Shown piece by piece: positions 1-13,084 of a stretch of 64,000 nucleotides of DNA. The notes beneath the pieces are model-generated. The model saw only the letters and a list, made by a program, of their open reading frames with translations. It did no database searches and was not told the DNA's origin. The position numbers were made by a program, and so were the translations under genes. Each line of letters begins with the position of its first letter. The stretch's first letter is position 1. The stretch lies in assembly GCA_029204225.1 (NCBI GenBank), contig CM055102.1, positions 24,209,390 through 24,273,389 on the forward strand, read 5' to 3'. The DNA comes from Diphasiastrum complanatum. Its lineage: Eukaryota; Streptophyta; Lycopodiopsida; Lycopodiales; Lycopodiaceae.

Positions 1-2870
1 CTAAAACAAAATTGTCTTAAAGAGTGAATGACTTTGCTGAGATATAATTGGATAGTTTATGAAGTCACAATCATTTTCACTTTTAGTTGAAGATTTTGGG
101 ATATGTCAACTAGTTAAAAGAATTTCTGATTTAGGGATCAATATGGCTGAAGATTATGCAAGTCTAGAAGGATCTATGCCGATGTATCTTTAGATTTGCC
201 AGCAGCTGAGTGTGGCACTCAATTAAATGAACAAGCAAAACACTTTGCATGAAAAGCGGAAGAAGGTTCTGCTAAATCAAGTCAACACTCTATCCTCGCC
301 AAATCTGGGTTTTCACTCAAAAACCATATTCGGGGGAGATGACTGAGAAGAAACCTGAGGTGGTAGATGATTGGATGTCCAAAGGGAACATTTACACAAT
401 ACAAAATTTCTGAAGAATAGATGATTGAGGGTCTTGTTCTGTTTTTTGTCATGATGTCATGATCTGCTTTAACTTGACCTATTGAAAAATCATTTGGTAT
501 TTATCTGTAATGCTTTAATATAGGTCTATAATTTCACTTTCTTTGATTCGAGCATAGTAATTTTTTTGTTTGATTGAAAAATCTAGGAGGTTTGTGAATT
601 GGACTTGTGAATCAATAATTGTTGCATGGAATAGTATTATGAAATGAGATTTGTCCCTGAATATTGTCATAATACTAGAATACAAGTCATTCTATTAGTG
701 AATATCTTGCAATAGAGAATTCAATAACCAAGAGTATTGCAACTTTTGAGAGATAGTATAATTGTTTTCAAAAGAAATGGACTCTTGACATATGGGACAC
801 ATGATCGGGAACTCGTTAGGATAGACAACTACTTATCCTTGTTAATGGTCATGTTAAATTTACCGGGATGAAGTCTACTAACATGTGGAAGTTATGGAAA
901 CCCAAGAGTCTTACATAGTTTTTCTTCTTGCTTATATCAAATATAGAGTAGCAAGTTGAATTATTATGAATATCTGGTAAATAGATCTAAAAACAAAGAA
1001 TTTTTTGGAGGAAGAGATGGTGGTATGGGACATCAGTAATTGCCAAAGGGAACTTCTTGTGTGAGAATGATCCAAATATTTATGGTTAACATTTACTTTC
1101 AAGGTAAATCTAATAGTGAAACCACTGTTATCTTTTTTTGGGTATTTTGTGAAATTTTGAGGTATTGATCCAAATTCCAACGTGGTAACTCACTATTTAC
1201 AAAATCTGAAAGCCTTAAATGTTATTTTTTCTTTAATTGAATCCTTACTACTTAGAAATTTCTCGAACACAAGACATCGGATTGATTTCATATGATTCAT
1301 TCTTGTGAAAAGTTATTCTTTTGAAGGACTATTATCATCATGTGAATAACTACTTGTATAAAAAGACTTGGAATTCAAGTGAATTTCCAAGGTCGTTGGA
1401 TTTCAATTTCATCATACCCAGTTTGATCTCTTTTGGATTTTAGATAGGTGATGATTACTGTCACTTGGGCTAAAGATACTTAAAAAGAAAAGTCCAAGTT
1501 GTAATTGTGTGAATTCTTTTGGAAAATACCTATTATTAACTTTCTATGGTAATAAAAGTGCACAACCATGTGCTCATAAAGTGTCATGACAACATGTCCA
1601 ATCATGATGCATGTGATAATTTTATGGCCTCATGGGATCACCATGGGGTGTATGCACCAAGAGGGACGAAGACCAATAGTGGCTACGATATCAAGGGGTG
1701 TGGTAATAGGATATCGGTCTCATGTATGAGAAGCTTGGCTATTAGATTTTGCATAGTTACGTCTCAGTCAGTCAATAGCATCACAAACTATATGTATTGT
1801 GAATAGAGAGAACTCCAATGATCTGTTGGCTAGTACAAAAATAGGTGTGGTAGAATTGTGCATAGGGTAGTGGAATATTGGATGGTCCATTTGTAGAGGT
1901 CAGTGAAGGGAGGAGGAGGTCCATGTGGGAGGAATTTGCACCAAAAAAATCTTGACGAGGAGCTATATAGGAGGTCAAGGAGTCTCTTGCTTTTAGCTTC
2001 CATGTAGGTTATCTTCTTGTGGCAAAGAAGGCAATGCTACCATTTTTTAACATCACGAAGAAGATGTGGGTTTGAATGTGGATGATGAGTACATGGGAGT
2101 GTTTGCGTACCTTTACAAGGGAAGGTGCAATGAACTTTTGGCTTATGTGATTCGATAGGGAGAGTAATAGAGACAACAATGTGAAGCGAGGAGGAAAGAA
2201 AATCAACTTTGGTGTCTAATGTACTATCATATGGCATATGTGAGAGGAAGAAGAAAGTGAATTTTGGTATAAAGGATCACAATGACCAAAGGTATATCGT
2301 GGCTTACGATCGGGATGATGGCTAGTTGTGTTTGAAAGTATGTGGGAAAAGCTAAGTTGGAAAGAGAGGGAGGAATGGTCAGACATAGTGGTGGGGGAGA
2401 TGATGAAATCTGAGATTTATGGGATGAAAAATAATGAACCCATGAGGAAGTCAACTACACTACAACCTTCAACTCACAAATGACATGCGAAGTCACTTGA
2501 AAAAGACCATTGGGAATGGCCCTTGTCTATTGACAATTCAAGAGACTTTCTTAGATGCGATAAATGTTCCTCGTAAGCAGTAATTGGACTGGTCCTATTA
2601 GTTGAAGATCTCTTGATCCCTAACTACTCATCATCAAGTGCATGTATGTGAAAGGGATCAGTTTCGACATCATGGAGAGCTATTTGTTTGTCTGAGGTCA
2701 TGGTGTTTAAGCCCCCCAAAAGGACTTGTCCCCACTCTGAGAAAGAGATGATATTAGAGGAAAAGTTAGTGTAAAGAGAGGCATTAATCCCTCTATAGAT
2801 ATAGATGTCTTAGTAAAAAAGTATCATGCTGCTATGAACATATCTATCTCTGATGTCCAACCAAGCGTAT
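1..2870. other. No recognisable gene
   Basis: AT-rich sequence with frequent stops in all six frames. The longest open stretches are under 90 codons and show no domain that I recognise. The part from about 2,000 to 2,870 may be the worn continuation of the minus-strand copia fragment that begins at about 4,150, but no motif supports this. Confidence 0.5.
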
Positions 2871-2879
2871 CCATATAAA

Positions 2880-4150
2880 CTGTGCCATTTCATTTCAGAC
2901 GACCAAGAATAGAATTGGGCATAAATGGTCTTTGAAAGACATGCCACTCCATCAGAACCTCTACTTCTTGTTGAATGTGTCTCATCAAGACATACATATT
3001 CCCAAGTAAAATCCAAAAAAGTGGTAGTGCAGCTCTCATATGTCTCAACAAAAAATGAGATATTTTCATTCTTAACAAACTCTCAAAGTTCTTTTGTTGT
3101 TATTGGAGTGTACTCTCTTGAATGATCATCTATAATAGATACATAGTATTTTGCACCACCATTAGATTCTTGAGGGAAGCTATGCACATCCAAATGTATA
3201 ATCTCAAGAGGAGTAGTGGATCTTTAAAATGGAAGCTTATGAGCCTTTGAGAGGCTACAAGCCTCACAATGTTTGCCACATCTTGAAAAACTCTTGGGGA
3301 GGCCGAGTGCAAGCTCCTTTGCACACATGGATTCCATAGCTTTGAAGTTGAGGTGGCCAAACCTTTTGTGCCATAGCTCCACCTTGCTGATCTCCTCCTT
3401 TGCCATCAATGTTAATAGACATTGCCACATTAGCATCTAATTTAAACAATCTACCTTGTTTAAATCCTTTAGCTATGCAATCATCATTCTTAAAGATGGA
3501 AAAAAACTCCATGCTTAAATTGTACATCAAGGCCATTATCCATTAATTGGCCAACACTCAACACCTTCTTAGTGATAGTTGGTACATAAAGGAAAATTTT
3601 AAGATTCATCATTTTGGATGATCCCAAGTACAATGGAATAGTACCTACACCACTTATCCTACACTCTTGATCAGTTACTGTAAAAAAAAAAATTAATATC
3701 ATAAGAGAGTAGAGTGAAAAAGTAGTCTTTTGGAAAGTCATGTCAGAGCTAGCCCCACTATCAATCCACCAAGCTTCACTTGGATTGGATTTGATGGTGT
3801 TGAGTTGGATGCCATTAAGGATGATTCTTCATCCTCCTCCTCCTCTTGATGTGCAATGTTGCTTTGTTTGTCTTCTTGTGCCTTCTTCTTCTTGAAACAT
3901 TCTAATGCAAAGTGCCTCTTCTTTCCACAAAAGAAGCATGTGTACTTGGTTTTGTCTATCTTCTTCGTACCCTTTGAGCTTGATGATGCATCCATATCCT
4001 TGGCCTCCTTTTGATGATTCTTCTTGCCTCCATTGGTCTTCTTGCCTTTGAATGAGAAATTTGCTTTCTCATGTCCATCCTGCAATGACAAGGAGTTCAT
4101 CCTAGCCTTTGTGTGGAGCATCCTACACTCTTCAGCTACAAGCACACTAT
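2880..4150 (-). pseudogene. Ty1/copia gag-protease-integrase fragment
   Basis: Read on the minus strand, the order is gag zinc knuckle, protease, GAG-pre-integrase and integrase start, as in copia. The knuckle near 3,900-3,950 (CFFCGKKRHFALEC) has perfect CX2CX4HX4C spacing. The protease core IDSGASSDMT lies at about 3,745-3,775. The pre-integrase motif ELWHKRFGHLNF is at about 3,350-3,390 and is followed by the CEACSLSKAHKLPF part of the zinc-binding region. The integrase stretch around 3,130 keeps DDHSREYTP. Several frameshifts and stops break the frame, and reverse transcriptase, RNase H and LTRs are missing. It is related to, but not the same family as, the copia element at 25.7-30.1 kb. 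Confidence 0.88.
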
Positions 4151-4159
4151 AAAGTTTTC

Positions 4160-7100
4160 CAGTTGTAGGCAACACTTTAAGGGTTACACCACAAATGATG
4201 TCATCATCAGCATGGTAAAGCCGAAACGGGAGCCTCAACCATTAGGGGAGTTTTGAGCTCCAAAAAGACCCTCTAAGAATTTGTGCAAGATGTCTTTTAT
4301 ATTATTAAAATATTATAACACTAATACATTTGACTTCCCATAACTTTTTAATTATATCTCAAAAGTATGTCATGTAACATATTATTGGAAAGCTTTTGTT
4401 GAGCGCTTTCCAATGCACCAAACTCCGCTAAATTTGGACTTACCACTAAAAAGTTATGCCATTTTTAGTGTGGAATCAAAATGTGGACTCAAAAAATTAC
4501 GTTACATAGATTTCAAATTTGAGTGTTTTGATTGGTCCATGTGTAAGAAATATTTAAGAAAAAATATAAAAAAAATCTTTACAAAGGGTCTTTTTTGGAT
4601 TTAGAACTCCTCTAATGCACCATCAACTTCTTTTGAGGGACTTGCAAAGACAATACCTCTTAATGTAAAGGATGATGATGAAGACATAGACCGTATCATA
4701 CACGTAGGAGCCCACCTAAACCCAATCCAATTACGGGATTTGAAAAAGTTATTGTGCAAATACAGAGATGTGTTTGCGTGGAGTTATAAAGAAATGAAAG
4801 GGGTTCCTCTTGACGTTCTTGTCCATACAATTCCATTACAAGATGGTGCCATACCTGTAAGAGCGAAACCTTATCGCACCAATTCTACCTATCCGAGAAG
4901 ATACGAAAAGATATTCAGAAGCTTCTCGATGCTGGTTTCATTTATGAAATCGAGCATACCAGTTGGGTATCACCAATTATGGTGGTACCAAAGAAAAATG
5001 GTAAACTCCATATTTGCGTGGATTTGAAAAAACTTAATGATTAAACCGAGAAATCACTTCCATTACCTTTGACCACACAAATCCTCAAAGGTATGGCAGG
5101 AGCAGAAGCTTTTAGCTTCCTGGACGGTTTTAGTGGATACTTTTTAGTCCAAATTGCTCCTGAAGATCGTTTCAAAATAGTGTTTGTTACAGAGCTTGTG
5201 TATAAAGTTATGCCATTCGGTCTGTGCAATGCCCCATCCACATTTCAAAGGGTGATGCAATGAGCTTTCAAGGATCTGTTGCACAAAAATCTAGAGATTT
5301 ATCTCGATGATCTTGGTGTGCATTCCTCTCAAGATAAGCATCTCGATGCCCTTGAACAAGTGTTCATTCGTTGTTGAAGGTTCGAAATTTCATTGAATCC
5401 CAAAAAGTGCTAGATCTGGGTTACCCATGGTGTGGTACTGGGCCATATTATTTCTCAAAATGGTATAGCCACTGATCTCGAAAAGATCAGAGTCATTCTT
5501 GAAATGCCCCTACCCGGCACAGTGAAAGAAATTTATGTCTTTTTGGGCCACACAAGTTATTATTGTTTTTTTATAATACACTACGCCGATAAAGCACGGT
5601 TAGTATATCAAATTGTTACTAATCCAAGGTGGATAGAAGACAAGATTGAAGCCTTCAAAGTCTTAAACAGACTTTAGTCACCACACCCATTCTTTGTCTG
5701 CCTAATTATAATGAGTTCCACATGCATACGGACGCTAGTAAGTATGCCATTGGCACTGTTTTAACGCAGCTCGGAGAATTCGAAAAGGGTTTTTCAATCA
5801 GTTTCCTAAGCCATCAACTGGTTTCAACTGAGGTTAACTATTCCACGACCAACAGAGAGGCATTAACAATGGTCTATGTTGTTCAACAATTCCGTCATTA
5901 TTTGCTAGGCCACTTTTTGTCTTTTATACCAACCATTATGCTCTTCTTTATCTTTTGAATAAACCATGCAAAACAGGACGAATTGCACGATGGCTGTTGA
6001 TTCTTTTAGAATTCAACTTTTGAGTTGTTATTCCAAAGTAATCACAACATTTTTTGATTGATCACCTATCTCGGTTACCCAATGCTGAAGCATCTGATGA
6101 GCCAATAAATGATGAGTTACCAGATGCGTGTCTATTTTATATAGATGCGACTTTGTTATGGGTAGATGATATCACTAGATATCTAGCCATTGGGGAAATA
6201 AATCCTCAGTTGACCAAACCGCAAAAAATAAAACTTATCATGAAATCCTTGACATACCATCTTATTGTGGGACAATTATATAAGTTAGGTGTTGATGGTA
6301 TTACATGACGTTGTGCCCACAAATTTGAAGTCCGATTATTGCCTTGAAACATGAAGGTATGGGGGGAGGACATTTCTCTTCCGATGCTACTGATAGGACA
6401 ATTCTTCTGGCAGGATTTTGGTGGCCAACCCATTTCAAAGACACTTATGCTTATATAAAAGTTTGCGATGTTTGCCAACGCGCAAAGAATACCAAAAAAA
6501 CCGACCACAATCTTCTTACTCCAATATTTGACAACGATGCATTTCACAAATGGGGTATCGATTTTGTTGGACCCATTAGCCCAGCAGCACGTGGCACACA
6601 ATCATGATATATCTTGATTGTCACTGATTATGCAACAAAGTGGATAGAGGCTAGAGCAACACGAAAAGCAGACGCAAAGTCTATAACATGTTTCCTCTAA
6701 GAAAACATCATCACTCAATTTGGCTGTCCAATAGAGCTTGTCAGTGATCGATATTTTCACTTTCTTAATGAAGTAATCAACAGTTTACTAACTCATTACT
6801 TCGTTATCCATCGAAAGAGTACTCTGTATAGTCCTAGATGCAATGGACTAGCTGAGTCTACCAATAAAACGATTTGTAAAGTCTTAACCAAGATAGTAGA
6901 AACCAGTCGATCAGACTGGAAAACGAAGTTATTTTCTGCTATCTGGTCTTATTGCACAACACCAAAGCAAGCCACGGATTGGAAAACACCATTTGAGCTG
7001 GTATATGGCCAAGAGGCTGTTATGGCAGTAGAATTTTTAATTCCTTCCCTACGTGTCACTTTAGCTTATATCATTGACTTGTGTGACGATAATGCTTATC

Positions 7101-7447
7101 AACACCAAGTTCAAAATCCACTTTTTACGTTGACGAAATTGTGTGAAATACGACTTATATCCTACCATGCACAGTTCGTTCACAAACGATGACAGAAGGC
7201 TTGGCATGATTGTCATGTCCGGACTAAGGATATTCACAATGGTGATAAACTTTTACTTTACACATCTTCCAAAGTCCATCCAAGGAAATTGAAATTCCCT
7301 AGCCAAGGTCCTTACGTTGTCCAAATTTTTTTTACAAATGATGTCGTGCAATTAGAGACGCTAGAAGGCATACCCCTTGGCACATTAGTCAATGGTAGCC
7401 GACCACATCGATATTATGAAGACACCTTTACGATAGATCCTGTTTGA
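4160..7447 (+). pseudogene. Ty3/gypsy (Tat/Athila-like) pol fragment
   Basis: Contains the end of the protease-RT linker, reverse transcriptase, RNase H and integrase of a gypsy element, in order. The RT keeps VMPFGLCNAPSTFQRVMQ (about 5,208-5,263) and an intact YLDD catalytic motif near 5,300. RNase H begins at the MHTDASKYAIG motif at 5,722. Integrase (6,344-7,447) has the CDVCQRAK zinc part, GIDFVGPI with the first Asp, VSDR with the second and CNGLAESTNK with the Glu. It is a relative of the larger element at 13-30 kb: the linker at 4,170-4,240 matches that element near 18,420-18,490. Stops at 5,411 (TAG) and near 5,376 (TGA) sit where the relative has Gln and Arg. No LTRs were found, and a MITE interrupts it at 4,245. 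Confidence 0.9.
4245..4612. mobile_element. MITE, 368 bp, TA target duplication
   Basis: The ends form an imperfect terminal inverted repeat of about 30 bp: GGGGAGTTTTGAGCTCC at the left and, reverse-complemented, GAGGAGTTCTAAATCC at the right, each continuing into AAAAAGACCC. A TA dinucleotide flanks both sides (4,243-4,244 and 4,613-4,614), as for Tc1/mariner-type MITEs. There is no coding capacity. It sits inside the gypsy fragment, between regions that both match the 13-30 kb element, so it arrived after that element. Confidence 0.75.
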
Positions 7448-9000
7448 GATGGACTTCAAGGTTATTGCTTTGTGTCTTCTATTTTTTCGCTCTGATCCAT
7501 CTTCATGTGTATAATGATTAGAGTTATTTTTCTCATGTGTTTTTTCCATATATATTTTTACCCAAATTTTTCGAAAACCATCGGTTTGACACTTATTTTT
7601 GGAAACTACAAAAATATATGAGAACTCGAATTTTCAAACAAAGGCTCAAAAAACATTTTTCGATACTTGTTATTTTTTTATCCCTTGTAAAATTTTCCAT
7701 ACTTAATTTTTTTGATACTTCATATTTTTCAATATTGTAAATTTTTCGATACTTGAGATTTTTTGAAAAAACACACAAAAAAGAAGGCATTTTTTTTTTT
7801 TGATTTTTTTGATTCTGTATCGACTCGAAAAATCCGAGATTTTTTTGAGTGATTGAAATTTTTTGATATTTTGTAATTTTTTGAGTCTTTGTAAAAATTC
7901 TCGATTTTTTACAATTTTTTGAGTCTTTGTAAACAAAATTTGATACTTTTAAAATTTTTTGAGCATTGAATTTTTTTTTGATACTTTTCAATTTTTCGAG
8001 TCTTTGAACATTTTTTTTTTCGATACTTGTCAAATTTTTTTGATCCCTTCTGCTCTACTTTCACAATAAGTTGTATAGTTTCTGATGCGCATACACTTTT
8101 CATAGTCTTTCCCAACTATAGTTGTGCAGGTCATCGGATGCAATCGTCGGACACAAATTTTTTGAAGGAACCCGAAAAAATTTAAAAAAATTCAAAAGTT
8201 TCAAAAGACTGAAAAAAATTTGTGTGGAAAAAAACTCGTCAGATGGAAAAATGGCTAAGATTCAAAAAACTCGAAAAATAAGAAAGATTCCAAAACTCGT
8301 CGGATGGAAAAAAGTAAAAATCCCAAAAGCTCGAAAAAAAAGAAAATACTAATTTGATAAAAAAATGACGGATGCAGTTGTTGGAGAAAAAAGATTTATT
8401 TTTTTTTGGATTTTTGGCAGTCTTCGGATGGTATTCTCAGATGGGATCGTCGGACAAAAATTTTCATTTTAAGTGCATGAAGATGAAAACTATGGAAATT
8501 CGGAAAAAAAAAATGGAGAAACTTGAAAAATTCAGAGAATTCGAAAAACCCAAAAAATTCGAGAAACTCAAAGAACTCGAAAATTTTTGAGAAACTTAAA
8601 AAATCAAAAAAAATTTCAAAATCGTTGGATGGAACAAGAGATTCTAGACAACAGTGCGACAATGGGTTTCTGGAAAGTTTGGGGTGAGTTTGCACATATC
8701 TGAATGGTCAATAGAGACGTCTAAAGCAATCTCGATCTGACAAACAAGAATGTGGAATGCGTGCTTGGAAAAATGATGAAAGCAGGTTAACAAGCAATCA
8801 AAAGTAGAACTGCGAAATGGTCTGGGAAAAAGCAAGTTCGATGGTTCTAAAGCCAAGAAGATTGGCAATGGTTTGCTGCGTCGGATGAAAACTTGAGAGA
8901 CTCGAAAATGAGATGCAATTGTCGGATGCAACCGACTGTTCCTCTTTCCTCCGAGAAAAAAATGTGCAAAACGATGGAGAGCGGTGGGGCGGTGGTGTTC
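7448..9000. repeat. Strand-asymmetric degenerate repeat region
   Basis: From about 7,600 to 8,040 the plus strand is T-rich, with repeats of TTTTTCGATACTT followed by AATTTTTTGAGTCTTTG at irregular spacing of about 35-45 bp. From about 8,150 to 8,600 it turns A-rich, with AAAAAACTCGAAAAA motifs that are the reverse complement of the left motif. GTCGGATG or close variants recur through 8,130-8,930. The Lys/Glu/Phe-rich open frames here are products of this composition. It may be the worn 3' end of the gypsy fragment just upstream. Confidence 0.6.
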
Positions 9001-11700
9001 TGGAGCAGTTTGCGGTTGGGTATGACGTAGGATTTAAATTTTGATGGATCCAAATTGAATTTGAGCATCCATTATCAGTAGGATCAAGATTAGGTCATTA
9101 GTGTGTCATAATGACAAGCGGGACACACCACCACTATATTACAAAACCAAATCTGTGACTTAGTCCATTGCCAAATAGTATTGTAGTCATGTTGAACAAT
9201 GAAGAAGCGCTAATAGTGAGAAAGAGAATATAATCAAACATTGAATATTCTTCAACAAACACTAACGCCGCTGCTCCTGATAATCTTTTCAATCTTGCTC
9301 ACCAATTCGTATCAAATAGTCTAATTTTTTATAGTCTGTGGTTCTGCTTGTTTGCATGTGTCCATATATTCATTTCTTTCTATCAGGAACAATAAATCTA
9401 GTCTCTGACATCACCATTTTAGATTTATTTTTGATTGTTTATAGTATATACATTATTATTAATTTAATCTACACAAAAAACAGGAAATTAATCTGATTCT
9501 ACTCTTACTGAAATCACAGAACAATCAATACAACTTCTAAGTAAATGAGAATCCTACAAAGTGCTTGCTACAACTGTCACTCAATACTTGTAACAAAAAC
9601 TCCTCAGGGAGCTAAAACTAGGAAACACCATAACTCAGTGGAATGCAACTATTGTCACGATAACTACTAAATGTGTATGCATTTTAAAACCATGTGTACA
9701 TTTTCTATTGGTCGTCGTTTTTTGACACCATCTACCCATTGAATATATGACAAGTGGGATTCAGGCCAATTTTTTTATATATACAAATGTGGTCTCATTT
9801 TATTTTATTTTTTCCTTCAGTTTACAATCTTTTTTGTCTGTAGCCTTTCCGCTCCCTATTATCTAGACGAGGAGACCTTCTAACAATAATTGGTGGTGGG
9901 TTTAGTAGTACTCCTTGTTCAGCCATAATTCCAAATTACATCAATCAAACAATGAGATTGGACCTAGATTTTTCAACAAATATCCTATCTCTAATTCAAA
10001 TCAGATCATGTTTGTAAATACTTTACCACTCGTTAGAATATATCAGAATGGATCAAAAATTTGACAATGGCTAGATCTAGTAAATCAAAACCTAAAAATA
10101 GTATTGGTGAAGGTTTCTTGGACAAAGATAGACTCGACGAAGGTCCTACACTATTTTTTTTGGTAAAAAATCACTGATCTGGCTATTTACTGACAATTAT
10201 GGTAAAATTAACATTCGTTGACTTTATAGTGGATGAATTTGACACAGATAAATGTGTGGTAGAACTAACGAAGGTTCTTTATGACAAAAATAGAGTTTTT
10301 GTAATTTGACTAGAGTAAAAAGTGACTTTTTGGAAGATCCTGATAGATCTAATCTTCGTCGAACTCACAAATATAGTAAGTTACTATATTAAGAATCCTC
10401 AAAAAACTGATGAAAGATCTTTTAAAAAATCAAGAGTACTACTGGTCTTTTTCAAGAAAGAGGTTTTTTTGACAAAAATATGACAATATGACAACTGATC
10501 TTTTGAGAAACCTTTGACCAACTTATTGATTATCAAAAGTAGTAAATGGGACTGACACAAACTCCAACGAAGGTTTACGCAAAGGTTCTTCTCAGAGAGC
10601 TGATATTGTTGCAAAAAGTTGTAAATTTCTCACAAAAGGTTACCAGCAACTAGATGAACAATCACTTTGATCTTCTTTTTTTGGTATTATTTCTCGTCGA
10701 CCTGGCAGTAGATAGATTTGAATCACACCTATGCACAATGAATTGGACGATGGTTCTTTTTTTTTCTATATTTTTTAGGGTTTTGGTGGTTTTTTGGTAT
10801 TTTTGATGGTTTTTTTTTATGTTTTTGCAAAACTGTTGGGAATGAATCTTCGTCGTTCAACCTGAAGGATTTGTGAGTGAAATCAAAGCTTCTTGCAACT
10901 CGGCAAAGATTTCATGTAAGAGGATAAAAAGTCATCAGATCTAATGACGATTTTGTCTCCTTTTTGTTCAAATCTTGCAAAATTGACCTGATTTTTCAGA
11001 TCCAAATGGATCTTAAAAATTGTGATCTGAATAGTGTTGATAAACAACACATCTAAGATGGGATCTAAGCCTACCAAGGGTGTCAATCTTGGTGTAGGAT
11101 CTAAAGGTAGAATGACTTAGATGTGGGTGTGAGATTCCTATCTTCTTGCTTCTTCTTTTTGGGGTTTTGATTTTGGTTTGATCCTCTTCTTGGATTTTGT
11201 TTTCTATGACTTAATATCTTAATTATTGCTCTATTTTTTATTATTTAATTTTCATTTTTTAATCTAAATATATCTCTTATTACACTTCTTTACAAAATAC
11301 CATCGAAGTAAATTCCTTTGTTATAAGACATGAAAGTCTTCGCATTGTACCAATTGGCATTCAATTGAAATTTCTTCTCCCCATATCTCTAATGCCTTAT
11401 GCTAATTACTTGATGTGACATTCAACTTATATGTGGCCTAGCATCCAATTTTCTTATGCCACTTGCCTATCGGCCCCACTGATGCTTGCATAGGTTATGA
11501 TGCAAGGCGCCCAACTTTTCCACAGTTGACATAACTTTTTTTTTTTTTTTTGGTTTGATATATATCTTACAAATTGAACAAGATTTTGCCTTGTACTCTA
11601 TCTTTTAGTGTAATTTTTTTCGAGGTAAATTTTTGATTCACCATCTTTCCATTTTGGCATGGTTCTCCCCTAAGTAGCTCTTCCTATAAAAAGTATTCTT
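9000..11700. other. AT-rich intergenic DNA
   Basis: No gene, LTR or RNA gene could be supported. Frames are short and of low complexity. Between 10,100 and 10,900 the motif CGAAGGTT and its relatives recur loosely, without a clear repeat unit. Confidence 0.5.
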
Positions 11701-11707
11701 CCTATAA

Positions 11708-11848
11708 AAAGCCATAAGGGATCTAATCATCTGAATCTGTCAATGAATTCCAATGTGAATGATGGCCCATGAATCTATGCACCAACTCAAGCCATCATTA
11801 CATCGAGATTCATTGACAGATTTAGATGATTAGAGCCCTTATGGCTTT
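11708..11848 (+). ncRNA. Long fold-back hairpin, miRNA-precursor-like
   Basis: The arms 11,708-11,766 and 11,791-11,848 are reverse complements over about 58 nt, with roughly five mismatches, one of them a G:U pair when read on the plus strand, and a one-base bulge. The loop is about 24 nt. Both arms carry AAAGCCATAAGGG at the base and CTGTCAATGAAT in the middle. The shape and size fit a plant miRNA precursor, but a short fold-back MITE would look the same. Two CCTATAAAAAG boxes lie just upstream (11,683 and 11,701). The mature product, if any, cannot be named. Confidence 0.45.
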
Positions 11849-12105
11849 CTTGTTGTAGAATAGGCCTCCTCACTTGTAATAATCTCTCATAGCTCCTTCT
11901 CCATGAGAATATTTTGTAGGGACTTTTGCTCACCCATGTTCAAACTTTATTTTCAAGCAAATACAAAGCAAATAAGAGAAATTTTTTTTCATGTCACATG
12001 GTAGTTCGATCCCATGAGAAAAAAGCTTAAACTCAAAGTGTTATGCATGCTATGATGACAGTTTAACCCTAACTTTCATTGCCCCTAATTATCCATGATC
12101 AAGCT

Positions 12106-12247
<142 letters not shown>

Positions 12248-12361
12248 ATGATTGTTCATTGTTGTCTTTTGTAGAAAAAAGCTATGCAATTTTGAAGGAA
12301 AGGAGACAATTCAAGCAAATGCATAAGGTATGTTAGGCATTCTAAATTTTGAAGAAAAGCT

Positions 12362-12364
<3 letters not shown>

Positions 12365-12394
<30 letters not shown>
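12365..12394. repeat. (GA)n microsatellite, 30 bp
   Basis: About 15 GA units, 120 bp downstream of the long (CT)n tract and complementary to it, so the two could pair in single strands. Confidence 0.95.
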
Positions 12395-12395
<1 letters not shown>

Positions 12396-12472
12396 GTGAG
12401 ATAGTTTTGTTTGTTAGTTTTTCATTGTTTATTCATGAGGTCAATTTTTTGAGGTCATAGCCACATTGTTTC

Positions 12473-12900
12473 TTACAATTCCATTGTATTAGAGTGATTT
12501 GTGGACTCTTTGAATGTTAAACACGTGCCAAAGATAGTTTTACCCAAACTTTGCCTATACTCCATCAATTGATGAGAGGTTGATCTAGTTTGAGAGAGAT
12601 TGGTAGAGCTAGTGAGATCCATCTCACATTTTGTTGCAAGATTTTGCATAGGAGTTGGTAGTACACCTTTCAAGGATCCTATAGTGAGAGAGAAGCAACA
12701 TTTATTGTTTCATTACAAGGAGTCTTCACTACTTTTGATGGCATCCATGGGTTCCTACCTATTGGAATCTAGTGAAAGACTATCTACCTCCAACTACTCT
12801 ATTTGGAAGGCTAAATACGGGCAAGAGACCGATAGCGAACAAGTACCGCGAGGGAAAGATGAAAAGGGTGGTTTGAGGCATTTTGTAAACTTCTCTTGAG
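12473..12900 (+). pseudogene. Copia 5' leader and gag start fragment
   Basis: The leader at 12,480-12,735 resembles the leader of the copia element at about 26,930-27,226; shared elements include the CACGTGCCAAA word and the repeated GTGAGAGAGAG region. The gag start at 12,739 reads MASMGSYLLESSERLSTSNY, close to the start of the 27,227 gag. After the SIWK residues the sequence switches abruptly into 26S rDNA (12,807-12,867) and does not return to gag. The rest, up to the gypsy insertion at 13,085, has no recognisable motif. Confidence 0.8.
12807..12867 (+). pseudogene. Captured fragment of 26S rRNA gene
   Basis: This stretch of about 60 bp matches the highly conserved 5' region of the large-subunit rRNA, including GAGACCGATAGCGAACAAG and GAGGGAAAGATGAAAAG in the right order and spacing. 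It is in sense orientation. It joins copia gag at a GGAAG shared by both partners and ends sharply: the rRNA continuation expected after GATGAAAAG is absent. I identified it by memory of the conserved rRNA, not by a search. Confidence 0.85.
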
Positions 12901-13084
12901 ATTAAGTGAATCATCCATGAAGGACACTTACATCTTTGAGCAAGTGTTTAGCCTCAAGAAGATCAAGATTTCATTTGATTTCAAGATTAGATCCATTATA
13001 GATAAAGTTCATAGTATGTGGACTAGTCAAGCTAGTATGCTTAATCTTGATAATCAACACTTTTGATCATCTTATGATCTTGAT

